Shown: in pieces, positions 1-9,713 of the stretch
How the letters are laid out: the number at the start of each line of letters is the position of its first letter
Position numbering within the stretch: the stretch's first letter is position 1
Source of the DNA: Nocardioides sp. zg-1308
Lineage (GTDB): Bacteria; Actinomycetota; Actinomycetes; Propionibacteriales; Nocardioidaceae
Assembly (NCBI RefSeq): GCF_013155375.1
Contig: NZ_JABJQY010000002.1
Location: 682,001 to 746,000, forward strand
Direction: 5' to 3'
DNA: 64,000 bases
The notes under the pieces: model-generated
What the model was told of the DNA's origin: nothing
Seen by the model: the letters and a program-made list of their open reading frames with translations, nothing else
The model's database searches: none
Translations under genes and position numbers: made by a program

Positions 1-18
1 ACCGGCGGACCGGGCGCG

Positions 19-804
19 TCAGCGGCCCGGGTACTCCCTCGGCGGGTGGTCGGAGCCGCCCTCGGCCGGCGGCTGCTGGCCGTAGGGGTTGTCCCCGGAC
101 GAGGGGTACTGCGGGCCGGCGTCCGGGCCGGGCTCGATGCCCGGCTGGGCACCCGTCTGGGACCCGGGCTGGCCGTAGCCGCCGCCGTACTGGTCGGGCT
201 GGCCGGGCTGGCCGTAGGACCCACCGCCGTAGCCGCCCGCGTAGCCGCCGTACTGGCCGCCGGGGTAGTCGCCGCCGGAGGAGCCGGTGCGCTTGAACCA
301 GTCACCGGCACCGCCCACGAAGAGCAGCACGATCACCGCGACCGCCGCGACCAGCGTGACGAGCGAGATGCCGCTGGAGACGGAGAGGAGGGAGAACAGC
401 GCGGTCACGACGGCGGAGATGACGAGGAGGATGCGGGCCACGTTGGACCGCCGCAGCACCAGCACGGCCAGCACGATCGCGATGATCGCCCAGATGACGA
501 GCCCACCGACGACGGCCACGACGGCACCGATGGCGGTGTCCGCGTCGATGTTGGCGTCCTGGAACTCCGGGACCCGCTCCATCTCGTCGATGACCTCGTC
601 GCGCGCGACGAACAGCGCCAGGGCCGCGAAGCCGAACAGGGCCGCGGTGAGCGCGGAGAACACGATCGTGATCCAGGCCGCGGCGGTCACCGTGCCGGGA
701 CGCTTGTCCGACACGGGCTGGCCGTAGGCCGGCTGCCCGTAGGAGGGCTGGCCGTAGGACGGCTGCTGGCCGTAGGGACTGTTCTGGCCGTAGGGGTCGC
801 TCAT
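19..804 (-). CDS. Membrane protein with YGQ- and Gly/Tyr-rich tails
   Basis: Protein of 261 aa. The N-terminal 30 residues are tandem YGQ-type repeats (S/A-YGQP units). The middle (about 36-185) carries four hydrophobic segments. The last 75 residues are Gly/Tyr/Gln/Pro-rich and disordered. A short acidic extracytoplasmic stretch (about 68-90) lies between the first two membrane segments. Actinobacterial membrane proteins of this layout are common; their function is not known to me. It lies 47 bp downstream of another membrane protein with a proline-rich insert on the same strand, so the two may be co-transcribed. The YGQ codons form a visible tandem DNA repeat near 715-800. Confidence 0.8.
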   Translation of the reverse strand: MSDPYGQNSPYGQQPSYGQPSYGQPAYGQPVSDKRPGTVTAAAWITIVFSALTAALFGFAALALFVARDEVIDEMERVPEFQDANIDADTAIGAVVAVVGGLVIWAIIAIVLAVLVLRRSNVARILLVISAVVTALFSLLSVSSGISLVTLVAAVAVIVLLFVGGAGDWFKRTGSSGGDYPGGQYGGYAGGYGGGSYGQPGQPDQYGGGYGQPGSQTGAQPGIEPGPDAGPQYPSSGDNPYGQQPPAEGGSDHPPREYPGR

Positions 805-851
805 GGTCCTATCTCACCATGTCCGCGGTCCTCCACGGCAGTGCCGCAGGC

Positions 852-2063
852 TCAGCGCGGGTCGGGCGAGAACCAGCGCCGGACCTCGACCCGCCGCAGG
901 CATACGACCGTCGCGACGGCGGCCACCGCCGGCACCAGCACGAAGGGTGCGGTCAGCATTAGGGCGAAGCACGCGCCGGCGCTGAAGGCGGCGCTGACCA
1001 TCAGGCCACGCCGGGCCCAGTCGCGCCGCGCCATCGCGAAGCCGGCGAGGACGAGCGCCGCCGAGCCCCACACGAAGGCACCGCTGGCGAGGGCGAACAC
1101 CGTCGTGCGCACCTCCCCACGCGTCAGGCCGTCCTCCATCATCTGCGGCTGCTGCTCCTCGAGCACGCTCATCAAGAAGTCGGGCGAGAAGCCGGCGATC
1201 GCGAACCAGAGCAGGGACAGCGCGAGCAGCCCACCGGCCGTGACCACCGTGATGACGAACGCCGCGACCATCGCCCCGGGACGCGTGTCGAGGGGACGGT
1301 GCTGCTGCCACGGCGGCGGCACCTGCGGGAGCCGGTCCTGCGCCCAGGGCTGCGGCGGCCGGCTCGGGTCCTGCGTCGGGGCCTCGGCGTACGCCCCCGG
1401 CGGGACCGGCTGGCCGTAGGCGTTGTGCGGCACGGGCTGGTGCTGGCCGAACGGCCGGTCCGCCGGCGGCGGGCCCGGCGGCTGGGCCGCGCCCGCACCC
1501 GGCTGGTCCTGGGGCGCCTGCGGACCGGCACCCCAGGACCCGCGGTAGTCCTGCGTGGCGCCGGCCGCACCCCTGTCGGCCTTGCCGGAACGGCCCGGCT
1601 TCTCGACGTCGCGGGCGGGGGCGGGCGGCGTCCACCGGCCGGTGGCGAACCACTCGCGGGCCGGGTTCACCCAGAGCATCGCAGCTCCTGCGGCGACGAA
1701 GGAGCCCGCGAGCCCGCCGGCGGTGAGGCCGGTGACGAAGACCGGGACGGCCAGCAGGCTGAGGCCGAGGCGGGCCGAGCGGTCCGGCTTGCGGACGTAC
1801 CAGCCGAGGATCGCGGTGCCGCAGGCGGCGGCCGCGGCGACCATCCCGCTGATGCGGAGGAGACCGGTCGCGCCCTCGACGTCGAGGCCCAGGGAGGAGA
1901 AGGGCGGCTCCGCGAGGAGGTCGCGGATCGACTGTTGGGTCTCGAGCGACCCCAGCGAGGCGACGCGCTCCCAGGCGGTGAGCAGCACCATCACGGAGGC
2001 GAACATGACGATGCCCGAGGCCAGGGTGACCTGGGGCGGACGCTGCTCGGTGGGCTGGCTCAC
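852..2063 (-). CDS. Membrane protein with central Pro/Gln-rich disordered insert
   Basis: About 403 aa from the GTG at 2063 (MSQPTEQRPP...); an ATG 9 codons upstream is possible. Two to four hydrophobic segments lie in the first 150 residues. A long Pro/Gly/Gln-rich stretch with YGQP-like motifs follows (about 155-255), then four more hydrophobic segments. The pattern of membrane blocks around a low-complexity linker resembles the neighbouring 261-aa protein. No enzymatic motif is visible and the function is unknown. The stop lies 47 bp before the next gene on the same strand. Very long antisense ORFs across it are shadows of the GC-rich codon pattern. Confidence 0.75.
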   Translation of the reverse strand: MSQPTEQRPPQVTLASGIVMFASVMVLLTAWERVASLGSLETQQSIRDLLAEPPFSSLGLDVEGATGLLRISGMVAAAAACGTAILGWYVRKPDRSARLGLSLLAVPVFVTGLTAGGLAGSFVAAGAAMLWVNPAREWFATGRWTPPAPARDVEKPGRSGKADRGAAGATQDYRGSWGAGPQAPQDQPGAGAAQPPGPPPADRPFGQHQPVPHNAYGQPVPPGAYAEAPTQDPSRPPQPWAQDRLPQVPPPWQQHRPLDTRPGAMVAAFVITVVTAGGLLALSLLWFAIAGFSPDFLMSVLEEQQPQMMEDGLTRGEVRTTVFALASGAFVWGSAALVLAGFAMARRDWARRGLMVSAAFSAGACFALMLTAPFVLVPAVAAVATVVCLRRVEVRRWFSPDPR

Positions 2064-2142
2064 GGAGCCATTGTCCCAAGGACGCCCCAACGCCGCTGCA
2101 TCGCGGCGCCACCGGGGCCGTAGGCGCGGCCGCTGGGGGGTT

Positions 2143-2162
2143 TCTCAGGGTCGCTCTCAGGG
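2143..2162. promoter_or_regulatory. Direct repeat TCTCAGGG x2 in a divergent promoter
   Basis: Two perfect copies of TCTCAGGG start 12 bp apart (2143 and 2155), between the leftward membrane-protein gene and the rightward ABC operon. Direct repeats spaced about one helical turn are typical of OmpR-type response-regulator sites, but no such regulator is adjacent. The site is seen; its role is inferred. Confidence 0.3.
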
Positions 2163-2219
2163 GTCGACCCGGCACTGTCCCCGATGCGGTGGCGCCCTCC
2201 GCGCCGCCAGGGTTGACCC

Positions 2220-3131
2220 ATGATCAGCGTCGAGTCCCTCAGCAAGCAGTACGGCCGGTTCACGGCCGTCGACAACGTGTCGTTCACGGCCGCCACCGGT
2301 CGCGTGACCGGGTTCCTCGGTCCCAACGGAGCCGGCAAGTCCACCACCATGCGCATCATGGTCGGCCTGACCCGGCCCAGCACCGGCCGGGTCACGATCA
2401 CCGGTCGCGACTACCGCGACCTCGTCAACCCGGGCCTCGAGGTCGGCGTCCTGCTGGACGCCTCGGCCCAGCACGCCGGCCGCACCGGCCGCGAGATCCT
2501 CACGATCGCGCAGCAGACCATGGGACTGCCCAAGGCCACCGTGCCCGAGACCCTCGCCCGGGTCGGGCTCACCGAGGACGAGGCGCAGCGCCGGGTGCGC
2601 AACTACTCCCTCGGCATGCGCCAGCGCCTCGGCCTGGCCACCGCCCTCATCGGCGACCCGGAGGTGCTCATCCTCGACGAGCCCGCCAACGGCCTGGACC
2701 CCGCCGGCATCCGCTGGATGCGCGACCTGCTCCGCGGCTTCGCCGACGACGGCGGCACCGTGCTGCTGTCCTCGCACCTGCTGCACGAGATCGAGGTCAT
2801 CGCCGACGACCTCGTCGTCATCGGCCAGGGCCGCATCGTGGCCCAGGGCAGCAAGTCCGAGCTGCTCGCCGCGGCCGGCACGCTCGTCCGCACCGCCGAC
2901 CCCGACCGGCTGGCCCGCGCCCTGCACGAGGCGGCCGTCGTGACCACCCCGATCGACGGCGGCCTCCGGGTCGACGCCGACCCCGAGCTCGTCGGCGAGA
3001 CGGCACACCGTGCCGGCGTCGTCCTGCGGGAGCTGCGCGCCGCCGACGGCGCCGGCCTCGAGGAGATGTTCCTCGAGCTCACCGCCCTGACCGCCCGCGA
3101 AGAGACCGCTCTCGAAGGAGCAGCAGCATGA
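2220..3131 (+). CDS. ABC transporter ATP-binding protein (BcrA/CcmA-type exporter)
   Basis: 303 aa. Walker A GPNGAGKST spans residues 34-42. The signature is a variant, YSLGMRQRLGL, and Walker B is LILDEP followed by ANGLDPAG. The H-loop lies in SSHLLHEIE. The C-terminal 80 residues form the extra domain usual in drug or lantibiotic-immunity type ATPases, ending in the EEMFLELT motif of that family. The stop overlaps the permease ATG (ATGA at 3128-3131), so the two are translationally coupled. The pair probably exports a hydrophobic compound or peptide; the substrate cannot be read from the sequence. Confidence 0.93.
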   Translation: MISVESLSKQYGRFTAVDNVSFTAATGRVTGFLGPNGAGKSTTMRIMVGLTRPSTGRVTITGRDYRDLVNPGLEVGVLLDASAQHAGRTGREILTIAQQTMGLPKATVPETLARVGLTEDEAQRRVRNYSLGMRQRLGLATALIGDPEVLILDEPANGLDPAGIRWMRDLLRGFADDGGTVLLSSHLLHEIEVIADDLVVIGQGRIVAQGSKSELLAAAGTLVRTADPDRLARALHEAAVVTTPIDGGLRVDADPELVGETAHRAGVVLRELRAADGAGLEEMFLELTALTAREETALEGAAA

Positions 3132-3973
3132 GCACCACGATCCCCGTCCAGACCCCGGCCGAGCCTGCGGCGCCGGCCCACGCCGTACCCGCGCACCGGT
3201 CGACGGCACCCGCGCGGACGATCCGGCCCATCCCGATGACCCGGCTCGCCAAGGTCGAGCTGCGCAAGATGTTCGACACCCGTGCCGGCTTCTGGCTGAT
3301 GGCCAGCGTCGGGATCGTCGCGGTCCTCGCGACCGCCGCGGTCATCCTGTGGGCACCCGACTCCGCGATCGACCAGGAGACCTTCTCCAGCGCGATCGGG
3401 TTCCCGCTGTCGGTGATCCTGCCGATCATCGGCCTGCTGTCCGTCACCAGTGAGTACAGCCAGCGCACCGGACTGACGACCTACACGCTCGTGCCCTGGC
3501 GCGGCCGGGTGATCACCGCCAAGATGCTCGTCACCCTCGCCATCGGCGTCGCCTCGATGTTCCTCGCGCTGGCCGTCGGCGCCGTCGGCAACCTGGTCGG
3601 CTCCGCCATCACCGGGCTCGACCCGGTGTGGAACGTCTCGGTCGGGGAGTTCGGCCAGATCGTGCTCGCCAACGTCCTCGGCATGCTCATCGGCTTCACC
3701 CTCGGTGTCCTGATGCGGAGCTCCGCCGCCGCGATCGTCGGCTACTTCATCTACTCCCTGGTCCTGCCGGCCGCCCTCGGGGCGCTCGCCGCCTTCCAGG
3801 AGTGGTTCCGCGACCTGCAGCCGTGGGTGGACATCAACTTCGCCACCACCCGGCTCTTCGAGGACACCATGACGGCCGAGAACTGGCAGCAGCTGGGCGT
3901 CACGACGCTCGTGTGGCTCTGGATCCCGCTCGCCCTCGGGCTGCGCGCGGTCCTGCGGGCCGAGGTGAAGTAA
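3128..3973 (+). CDS. ABC transporter permease (ABC-2 type)
   Basis: 281 aa from ATG 3128, which overlaps the ATPase stop. A 40-residue Ala/Pro-rich cytoplasmic N-terminus precedes about six membrane segments in the ABC-2 layout. The segment with TSEYSQRTGLTTY is the conserved loop of the BcrB/NatB-like family after the second helix. It works with the preceding ATPase as an exporter. The long upstream in-frame ORF extension is antisense-like GC-rich noise overlapping the ATPase gene and is not the start. Confidence 0.9.
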   Translation: MSTTIPVQTPAEPAAPAHAVPAHRSTAPARTIRPIPMTRLAKVELRKMFDTRAGFWLMASVGIVAVLATAAVILWAPDSAIDQETFSSAIGFPLSVILPIIGLLSVTSEYSQRTGLTTYTLVPWRGRVITAKMLVTLAIGVASMFLALAVGAVGNLVGSAITGLDPVWNVSVGEFGQIVLANVLGMLIGFTLGVLMRSSAAAIVGYFIYSLVLPAALGALAAFQEWFRDLQPWVDINFATTRLFEDTMTAENWQQLGVTTLVWLWIPLALGLRAVLRAEVK

Positions 3974-4051
3974 CGCACCTCAGGCGGGTCAGCGGCTGCC
4001 GGTCGGGGGACCGGTGGCCGCTGGCTGCATGTGTGGGGGGCGGGGTCTGGA

Positions 4052-4071
4052 GTCCCCGGATATCCGGGGAC
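4052..4071. promoter_or_regulatory. 20-bp perfect palindrome
   Basis: GTCCCCGGATATCCGGGGAC is a perfect 20-bp palindrome, 78 bp after the ABC permease stop and 112 bp before the cysteine hydrolase. It could be an operator of the hydrolase/kinase pair or the stem of a hairpin. There is no T-run, which argues against an intrinsic terminator. Confidence 0.4.
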
Positions 4072-4183
4072 CACCGTCCTTGCAGGTAGAGATCTCCACC
4101 TCGAAGCACGGAACTCGGGTGCAAAGCTCCCGCCGGACGATGACCGGCGACGGACCACCGCCCGCCTCTGACAGGCTGGGCGC

Positions 4184-4738
4184 ATGCATCCTGACGCCTG
4201 GCTGGTCGTCATCGACCCGCAGCGGATCTTCGCCGACCCGGCGAGCCAGTGGGGCTCGCCGATGTTCCCCGACATCGTGGAGCCCGTACGCCGACTCGCC
4301 GCCGCGGCCGGTCGGCGCACCGTCGTCACGCGCTGGGTGCCCGCGACCGACCCGCAGGGCAGCTGGCGCTCGTACCTCCAGGCGTGGCCGTTCGCCGACG
4401 TGCCGGAGGGGCACCCGCTGCTCGAGCTGGTCGACGACATGGGTGACCTCGCCACCGAGGTCGTGTCCGTGCCGACCTTCGGCAAGTGGGGCCCCGAGCT
4501 CGAGGCCGTCACCGGTCCGGTCCCCCACCTCGTGCTCGCCGGCGTCTCCACCGACTGCTGCGTCGTGTCGACCGCCCTGGCCGCCGCCGACGCGGGCGCG
4601 ACCATCACCGTCGTCACCGACGCCTGCGCGGGGTCGTCGCCCGCCAACCACCGCTCGGCGATGGAGGTGATGGCGCTCTACCCGCCGCAGATCACGCTCG
4701 CCACCACCGACGAGGTCCTCGCGGGCAGGTCGAGGTGA
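4184..4738 (+). CDS. Cysteine hydrolase (isochorismatase/nicotinamidase superfamily)
   Basis: 184 aa, the normal size for the family. The likely triad is Asp11 (VVIDPQ), Lys101 (FGKWGPEL) and Cys126 in the GVSTDCCVVST motif, which also holds the usual cis-peptide region. Relatives hydrolyse amide or vinyl-ether bonds in small metabolites such as nicotinamide, ureidoacrylate or isochorismate. Its stop overlaps the GTG of a PfkB-type kinase (GTGA, 4735-4738), so the two probably act on one compound. The substrate is undetermined. Confidence 0.9.
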   Translation: MHPDAWLVVIDPQRIFADPASQWGSPMFPDIVEPVRRLAAAAGRRTVVTRWVPATDPQGSWRSYLQAWPFADVPEGHPLLELVDDMGDLATEVVSVPTFGKWGPELEAVTGPVPHLVLAGVSTDCCVVSTALAAADAGATITVVTDACAGSSPANHRSAMEVMALYPPQITLATTDEVLAGRSR

Positions 4739-5673
4739 GCCGGGTCATCCACACCGGCCAGGCCCTGGTCGACGTCGTCGTCGAGGTGCCCGACCTCCCG
4801 GTCCGCGGGCAGAACGTGATGGCGTCCTCGGCCACCGACTACGCCGGCGGCTCCGTGACGGTGCTCGTGGCCGCGGCCCGCTTCGGCGCGGACTGCGTGC
4901 ACGCCGGGGCGCACGGCACCGGCCCGCTCGGTGACCTGGTCCGGGCCGCCCTCGCCGCCGAGGGCATCGCGGCGTCGGCGCCGCCGGTCGCCGACCTCGA
5001 CACCGGCATCTGCGTCGTGATGGTCGAGCCCAGCGCCGAGCGGACGTTCGTCACCACCCTCGGCGCCGAGCGCCGGATCTCGGTCGACTCGCTCGCCACC
5101 TCCGAGCCCCGGCCCGGCGACCTGGTGTGCGTCACCGGCTTCTCGCTCGCCCTGGCCAGCACCCGCGACCCGCTGCTGGCCTGGCTGCCCACGCTGCACC
5201 CCGACGTCGTCGTCGTGCTCGACCCGGGCGCCGCGTTCGCCGGCCTGCCGGAGGACGTACGAGCGGCGATGCTCGAGGTCACCGACGTCTGGTCGAGCAA
5301 CTCCGAGGAGGCCGAGGACGTCCTGCGGGCCGTCGGCGAGGAGCCGCCGACGGACCTCGCGGACCTCACCACCGCCGTCGCTCCCCTCCTCCGCGGCGAC
5401 GCCGTCGCGATCGTCCGCGACGGCCCGGCCGGCTGCGCCGTGCGCGTCGGCGGCACCACGACGTACGTCGCCGGCTTCCCGCAGACGCCGGTCGACACCA
5501 ACGGCGCGGGCGACACCCACACCGGCGCCCTGCTGGCCGAGGTCGCCGCCGGTACGCCGTGGGTCGAGGGCTGCCGACGGGCCAACGCCGCGGCGGCGAT
5601 CAAGGTGACGCGGCGCGGGCCGGAGTCCGCGCCCACCGCGGCGGAGGTCGACGACTTCCTCGCGCGCACCTGA
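4735..5673 (+). CDS. PfkB/ribokinase-family carbohydrate or nucleoside kinase
   Basis: 312 aa from a GTG overlapping the hydrolase stop. The N-terminal PfkB signature GGSVTVLVAAARFGAD and the C-terminal DTNGAGDTHTGAL motif, with the catalytic Asp of GAGD, are clear. It phosphorylates a sugar, sugar acid or nucleoside with ATP. The acceptor cannot be told from the motifs. The adjacent aldarate genes make a 2-keto-3-deoxy sugar acid possible, but coupling to a cysteine hydrolase points rather to a nucleoside-like or amide compound. Its end converges with the glucarate dehydratase gene, 58 bp apart. Confidence 0.9.
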   Translation: MSRVIHTGQALVDVVVEVPDLPVRGQNVMASSATDYAGGSVTVLVAAARFGADCVHAGAHGTGPLGDLVRAALAAEGIAASAPPVADLDTGICVVMVEPSAERTFVTTLGAERRISVDSLATSEPRPGDLVCVTGFSLALASTRDPLLAWLPTLHPDVVVVLDPGAAFAGLPEDVRAAMLEVTDVWSSNSEEAEDVLRAVGEEPPTDLADLTTAVAPLLRGDAVAIVRDGPAGCAVRVGGTTTYVAGFPQTPVDTNGAGDTHTGALLAEVAAGTPWVEGCRRANAAAAIKVTRRGPESAPTAAEVDDFLART

Positions 5674-5731
5674 TCGACACGGCGGCCCACCGACCCGGCG
5701 ACCGATCGCCCCGGCGGCCGACCGACCCCGG

Positions 5732-7063
5732 TCAGCGCACGAGGCAGGGACGCTTGGGGTCGAAGCTCCAGTCCGGCAAGAGGTACTGCATCGCGACGGC
5801 GTCGTCGCGCGCCCCCAGCCCGTGCTCGAGGTAGAGCTCGTGCGCCGCGGCCAGCCGGTCGCGGTCGAGCGTGACGCCGAGGCCGGGGGTCGTCGGGACC
5901 GCGACGGCACCGTCGCGGATCTCGAGCGGCTCGGTCGTCAGGCCCTGGCCGTCCTGCCAGATCCAGTGCGTGTCGAGCGCGGTGATCTGCCCCGGCGCGG
6001 CGGCACCGACCTGGGTGAACATCGCGAGCGAGACGTCGAAGTGGTTGTTGGAGTGCGAGCCCCAGGTGAGGCCGAAGTCGTGGCAGAGCTGCGCGACCCG
6101 CACGGACCCCGCCATCGTCCAGAAGTGCGGGTCGGCCAGCGGGATGTCGACGGCGTTCGTGCGCACCGCGTCGGCCATCTGCCGCCAGTCGGTGGCGACC
6201 ATGTTGGTGGCCGTGCGCAGGCCGGTGCGGCGCTTGAACTGCGCCATCACCTCGCGTCCGGAGTAGCCGCCCTCGGCCCCGCACGGGTCCTCGGCGTAGG
6301 CCAGGACGTCGTCCGTGCCCTGCAGCAGCCGGACCGCGTCCTCGAGGAGCCACCCGCCGTTGGGGTCGAGCGTGATGCGGGCGTCGGGGAACCGCTCGTG
6401 CAGCGCCGTGACGGCCGCGACCTCCTGATCACCGGCCAGCACGCCGCCCTTGAGCTTGAAGTCGCTGAACCCGTAGCGGGCCTGCGCGGCCTCGGCGAGG
6501 CGTACGACGGCCGCGGGGGTCATCGCCTCCTCGCGCCGCACCTTCTCCCAGTCGTCGGGGCCGCCCGGCTCGTCGGTCGGACGCAGGTAGGGCAGGTCGG
6601 TGCGGTCGGGGTCGCCGACGTAGAAGAGGTAACCCAGCATCGGCACGCTGTCGCGCTGCTGGCCGTCGCCGAGCAGCTCGGCCACGGGGACGCCGAGCGC
6701 CTGGCCCGACAGGTCGAGCAGCGCCGACTCCAGCGCGGTCACGGCGTGGATCGTCGTGCGGAGGTCGAAGGTCTGCAGGCCGCGACCGCCGGCGTCGCGG
6801 TCCGCGAAGCGGGCGGCGACCTCGCGCAGCAGCGAGCGGAACCGCGCCACCGGCTGGCCGACGAGGAGGTCGGCGGCGTCCTCGATCGTCGTCCTGATCG
6901 CCTCGCCGCCCGGCACCTCGCCGAGCCCCGTGCGGCCCTCGGAGTCGGTGAGGATGGCGATGTTGCGGGTGAAGAACGGACCGTGCGCACCGCTGAGGTT
7001 GAGCAGCATCGAGTCGTGGCCGGCGACCGGCACCGCCTCGACGCTCGCGATGCTGGCGTTCAC
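5732..7063 (-). CDS. gudD: Glucarate dehydratase (enolase superfamily)
   Basis: 443 aa from a GTG at 7063 that overlaps the upstream dehydrogenase stop (GTGA). Active-site residues line up with E. coli GlucD after a 2-residue offset: Lys203-x-Lys205 (FKLKGG), Asp233 and Asn235 (LDPNGG), Glu258 (AEDP), Asn287 (TNM), Asp311, and His337 in GSHSNNH. It removes water from D-glucarate (and probably L-idarate) to give 5-keto-4-deoxyglucarate, the substrate of kdgD in the same operon. The gene order kdgD, semialdehyde dehydrogenase, gudD forms a complete route to 2-oxoglutarate. Confidence 0.93.
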   Translation of the reverse strand: MNASIASVEAVPVAGHDSMLLNLSGAHGPFFTRNIAILTDSEGRTGLGEVPGGEAIRTTIEDAADLLVGQPVARFRSLLREVAARFADRDAGGRGLQTFDLRTTIHAVTALESALLDLSGQALGVPVAELLGDGQQRDSVPMLGYLFYVGDPDRTDLPYLRPTDEPGGPDDWEKVRREEAMTPAAVVRLAEAAQARYGFSDFKLKGGVLAGDQEVAAVTALHERFPDARITLDPNGGWLLEDAVRLLQGTDDVLAYAEDPCGAEGGYSGREVMAQFKRRTGLRTATNMVATDWRQMADAVRTNAVDIPLADPHFWTMAGSVRVAQLCHDFGLTWGSHSNNHFDVSLAMFTQVGAAAPGQITALDTHWIWQDGQGLTTEPLEIRDGAVAVPTTPGLGVTLDRDRLAAAHELYLEHGLGARDDAVAMQYLLPDWSFDPKRPCLVR

Positions 7064-8577
7064 TCGAGGTCTCCGTCGATGCGGCGGCGCAGCCCCCACG
7101 GGTTGTCGTCGCGCACGGCCTCGGGCTGGAGCGCGGCCGGGACGTCCTGGTAGGCGACCGGGCGCTGGAAGCGCTCGATGGCGAGGCTGCCGACGCTCGT
7201 GGTGCGGCTGTCGGAGGTGGCGGGGTAGGGCCCGCCGTGGACCATCGCGTGCCCGACCTCCACACCGGTCGGCCAGCCGTTGAAGAGGATCCGGCCCGCC
7301 CTGAGCTCGAGCACGGGCAGCAGCGCGGCGGCTGCGTCGGCGTCGGCGGAGCTGGCCGGGTCGGCGTGGACGGTCGCGGTCAGCTGGCCCTCGAGCTGCT
7401 CGAGGCGCGGCAGCAGGTCGGCCACGTCGTCGTAGCGCACGACGACGCCGGAGGCACCGAACACCTCGTCGGTCACGCTGCTGTCGTCGAGCGCCAGCAG
7501 CTCGGCCGGCGCCTCGTAGATCACAGGCGCGGGCGCGTGGTCGCCGGCGGCGGAGCCCTCGCCGACGACGCGGATGCCCTCGGTGCCGCGGAGGCTGGCG
7601 GTGCCGCTGGCGTACGCCTCGGCGATGCCGGGCGTGAGCATGGGCTGGCCGGCGGCGTCCGTGACGGCCCGGCCGGCGGCCCGGAGGAAGGCGTCACCCT
7701 GCTCGCCGCTCGGCAGGAAGAGCAGGCCGGGGTTGGTGCAGAACTGGCCGGCGCCCAGCGTCAGGCTGCCGACGTAGGCCGTCGCGAGCGCGTCGACGTC
7801 GCCGTCGAGCGCCCCGGGCAGCACCACCACGGGGTTGATCGAGGACATCTCGGCGTAGACCGGGATCGGCACCTCCCGGCCGGCGGCGGCCCGGACGAGG
7901 GCGAGGCCGCCACCGCGGGACCCGGTGAACCCGACCGCGGTGATCCGCGGGTCGACGACGAGCTCCTGGCCCGTCTCGATGCCGCCGAGGACGAAGGAGA
8001 AGACCCCGGCCGGCAGCCCGGACGCCTGCACCGCGCGAGTGATGGCGCGGGCGACGAGCGTGCCGGTGACGGGGTGGGCCGGGTGGCCCTTGACGACGAC
8101 CGGGCAGCCGGCCGCCAACGCCGAGGCGGTGTCGCCGCCGGCGGTGGAGAACGCGAGCGGGAAGTTGCTGGCGCCGAAGACGGCGACCGGCCCGAGCGGC
8201 ACCATCCGCTGGCGGATGTCGGCCCGCGGCAGCGGCGCACGGTCCGGCAGCGCCGGGTCGATGCGGACGCCCAGGTGGTCACCGGACCGGACGACGCCGG
8301 CGAACATCCGCAGCTGTCCCGTCGTACGCCCCACCTCCCCGGTGATGCGGCCCTCGGGCAGTCCGCTCTCCCGCACGGCCTCGACGATGATCGCGTCCTT
8401 GTCGGCCTCGATCTCGGCGGCCACCGCCTCGAGGAAGGCGCCGCGCTCGGCGGGCGAGGTGGCGCGGTAGGCGGCGAACGCCTCGACGGCTGCCGCGGTG
8501 GCGGCGGGGACGTCGGGCTGCTCGGAGTCGGCGCCGGCGATGACGGAGGTCGCGGCGATCGTCTGGCTGTCGGACAT
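7060..8577 (-). CDS. 2-oxoglutarate semialdehyde (2,5-dioxopentanoate) dehydrogenase
   Basis: 505 aa aldehyde dehydrogenase. Catalytic Cys280 ([10 protein letters not shown]), the general base Glu243 (AEMSSINPV) and Asn138 (GASNFPLAF) are present. [16 protein letters not shown] and the modified cofactor motif VVKGHPAHP are typical of the NADP-linked ketoglutarate-semialdehyde branch. It oxidises the product of KdgD to 2-oxoglutarate, the last step of oxidative aldarate breakdown. It starts at an ATG preceded by GAGAGGACC, 55 bp after kdgD, and overlaps gudD by 4 bp. Short ACGAGCAGC repeats fill the kdgD gap. Confidence 0.93.
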   Translation of the reverse strand: MSDSQTIAATSVIAGADSEQPDVPAATAAAVEAFAAYRATSPAERGAFLEAVAAEIEADKDAIIVEAVRESGLPEGRITGEVGRTTGQLRMFAGVVRSGDHLGVRIDPALPDRAPLPRADIRQRMVPLGPVAVFGASNFPLAFSTAGGDTASALAAGCPVVVKGHPAHPVTGTLVARAITRAVQASGLPAGVFSFVLGGIETGQELVVDPRITAVGFTGSRGGGLALVRAAAGREVPIPVYAEMSSINPVVVLPGALDGDVDALATAYVGSLTLGAGQFCTNPGLLFLPSGEQGDAFLRAAGRAVTDAAGQPMLTPGIAEAYASGTASLRGTEGIRVVGEGSAAGDHAPAPVIYEAPAELLALDDSSVTDEVFGASGVVVRYDDVADLLPRLEQLEGQLTATVHADPASSADADAAAALLPVLELRAGRILFNGWPTGVEVGHAMVHGGPYPATSDSRTTSVGSLAIERFQRPVAYQDVPAALQPEAVRDDNPWGLRRRIDGDLE

Positions 8578-8632
8578 GGGGTCCTCTCGGTAGCTGTGCT
8601 GCTCGTGCTGCTCGTGCTCGTGGTGCGGCGGG

Positions 8633-9559
8633 TCAGGCGTTCGAGCCTGCCACCTTGTCGACGAGCGTCTGGAGCTCGTCGCGCTCGGCCTCGAGCAGGT
8701 CCGACAGTGGCGGGCGCACCGGACCGGCCGGACGTCCCACGGCGGCCAGGCCGGCCTTGACGATGGACACCGCGTAGCCGGACTCGCGGTCGCGGATCTT
8801 GGTGTAGGGGATGACGAAGTCGTTGAGCATCGCGTAGACCGTCGCCTGGTCCTGGCGACGGACGGCGGAGTAGAAGTCGAGCGCGAACTGCGGCACGAAG
8901 TTGAAGATCGCAGAGCTGTAGGTGGTCACCCCGAGCTGCAGCAGCGGCAGCGCGAAGACCTCCGCGGTGGGCAGGCCGCCGACGTAGACGAGCCGGTCGC
9001 CGAGCTGGGCGTAGGTGCGGGTCATCTGCTCGATCGAGCCGACGCCGTCCTTGAAGCCGACGAGGTTGTCGTTGCGCTGGCACGCCTGCTCGAGGGCGTC
9101 GGTGCCGAGCACCGCGTTGGCGCGCGAGTAGTAGATGACGCCGAGGCCGGTCGCGGCGCACACGGCGCTGACGTGCTCGACCAGCCCGCGCTGGCCCGCC
9201 TCGGTGAGGTAGGGCGGCATGAGCAGGATGCCGTCCGCGCCGGCCTCCTCGGCCGCCCGGACCTGGGCCACGGCGTTGACCGTCGAGCCGGTGGCGGGTG
9301 CCAGCACGGGCACCTTGCCGCCGGCGCCGGCGATGGCGCTCCGGACGACCCGGTCGGTCTCCTCGGGGGTGAGCGAGAAGCCCTCGCCGGTGCCGCCGGC
9401 GGCGAACAGCCCGGCCACCGGGTAGCCGCTGAGCCACTCGAGGTGCTCGCGGTAGGCGGGCTCGTCGAACTGCAGGTCGGCGTCGAAGTGGGTCACCGGG
9501 AACGACAGCAGGCCGCTCCCCAGGGTCTCGACGAGCTCGGTGGGGCTGTACTTCGTCAC
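8633..9559 (-). CDS. kdgD: 5-dehydro-4-deoxyglucarate dehydratase
   Basis: 308 aa member of the DapA/NAL aldolase family. The Schiff-base lysine is Lys170 in GFKDG, with the partner Tyr in IYYSR (143-144) and the GGTGEG substrate loop (55-60). It dehydrates and decarboxylates 5-keto-4-deoxyglucarate to 2-oxoglutarate semialdehyde. It starts with GTG (9559) after AAGGACG. It is the first gene of the operon, whose promoter (9616-9646 region) carries the same box as the tctCBA promoter about 7 kb away. Confidence 0.94.
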   Translation of the reverse strand: MTKYSPTELVETLGSGLLSFPVTHFDADLQFDEPAYREHLEWLSGYPVAGLFAAGGTGEGFSLTPEETDRVVRSAIAGAGGKVPVLAPATGSTVNAVAQVRAAEEAGADGILLMPPYLTEAGQRGLVEHVSAVCAATGLGVIYYSRANAVLGTDALEQACQRNDNLVGFKDGVGSIEQMTRTYAQLGDRLVYVGGLPTAEVFALPLLQLGVTTYSSAIFNFVPQFALDFYSAVRRQDQATVYAMLNDFVIPYTKIRDRESGYAVSIVKAGLAAVGRPAGPVRPPLSDLLEAERDELQTLVDKVAGSNA

Positions 9560-9615
9560 GCTGCGTCCTTCAGTCCGAGGCCGGTGGTCCCGCCACTGAT
9601 GTGGCGGTGCTCACC

Positions 9616-9660
9616 AACCTAGGAACGAGCGACGATGCCTGTCCAAGCCCGTTTCTGAAT
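9616..9660 (-). promoter_or_regulatory. Promoter and shared operator of the kdgD operon
   Basis: On the minus strand, TTGGAC (9641-9646) and TAGGTT (9616-9621) are separated by 19 bp. A 26-bp box at 9635-9660 overlaps the -35. It matches the box before tctC (16743-16768) at 21 of 26 positions, with CGGGCTTGGAC and GGCAT identical in both, and the match runs on into the spacer. The divergent LysR gene next to tctC is the likely regulator of both. Confidence 0.7.
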
Positions 9661-9713
9661 CCCGTGATGCGTCGACGGCATCATGCCTCGGGCCGCTCGA
9701 TAGGTTGCGCCCC

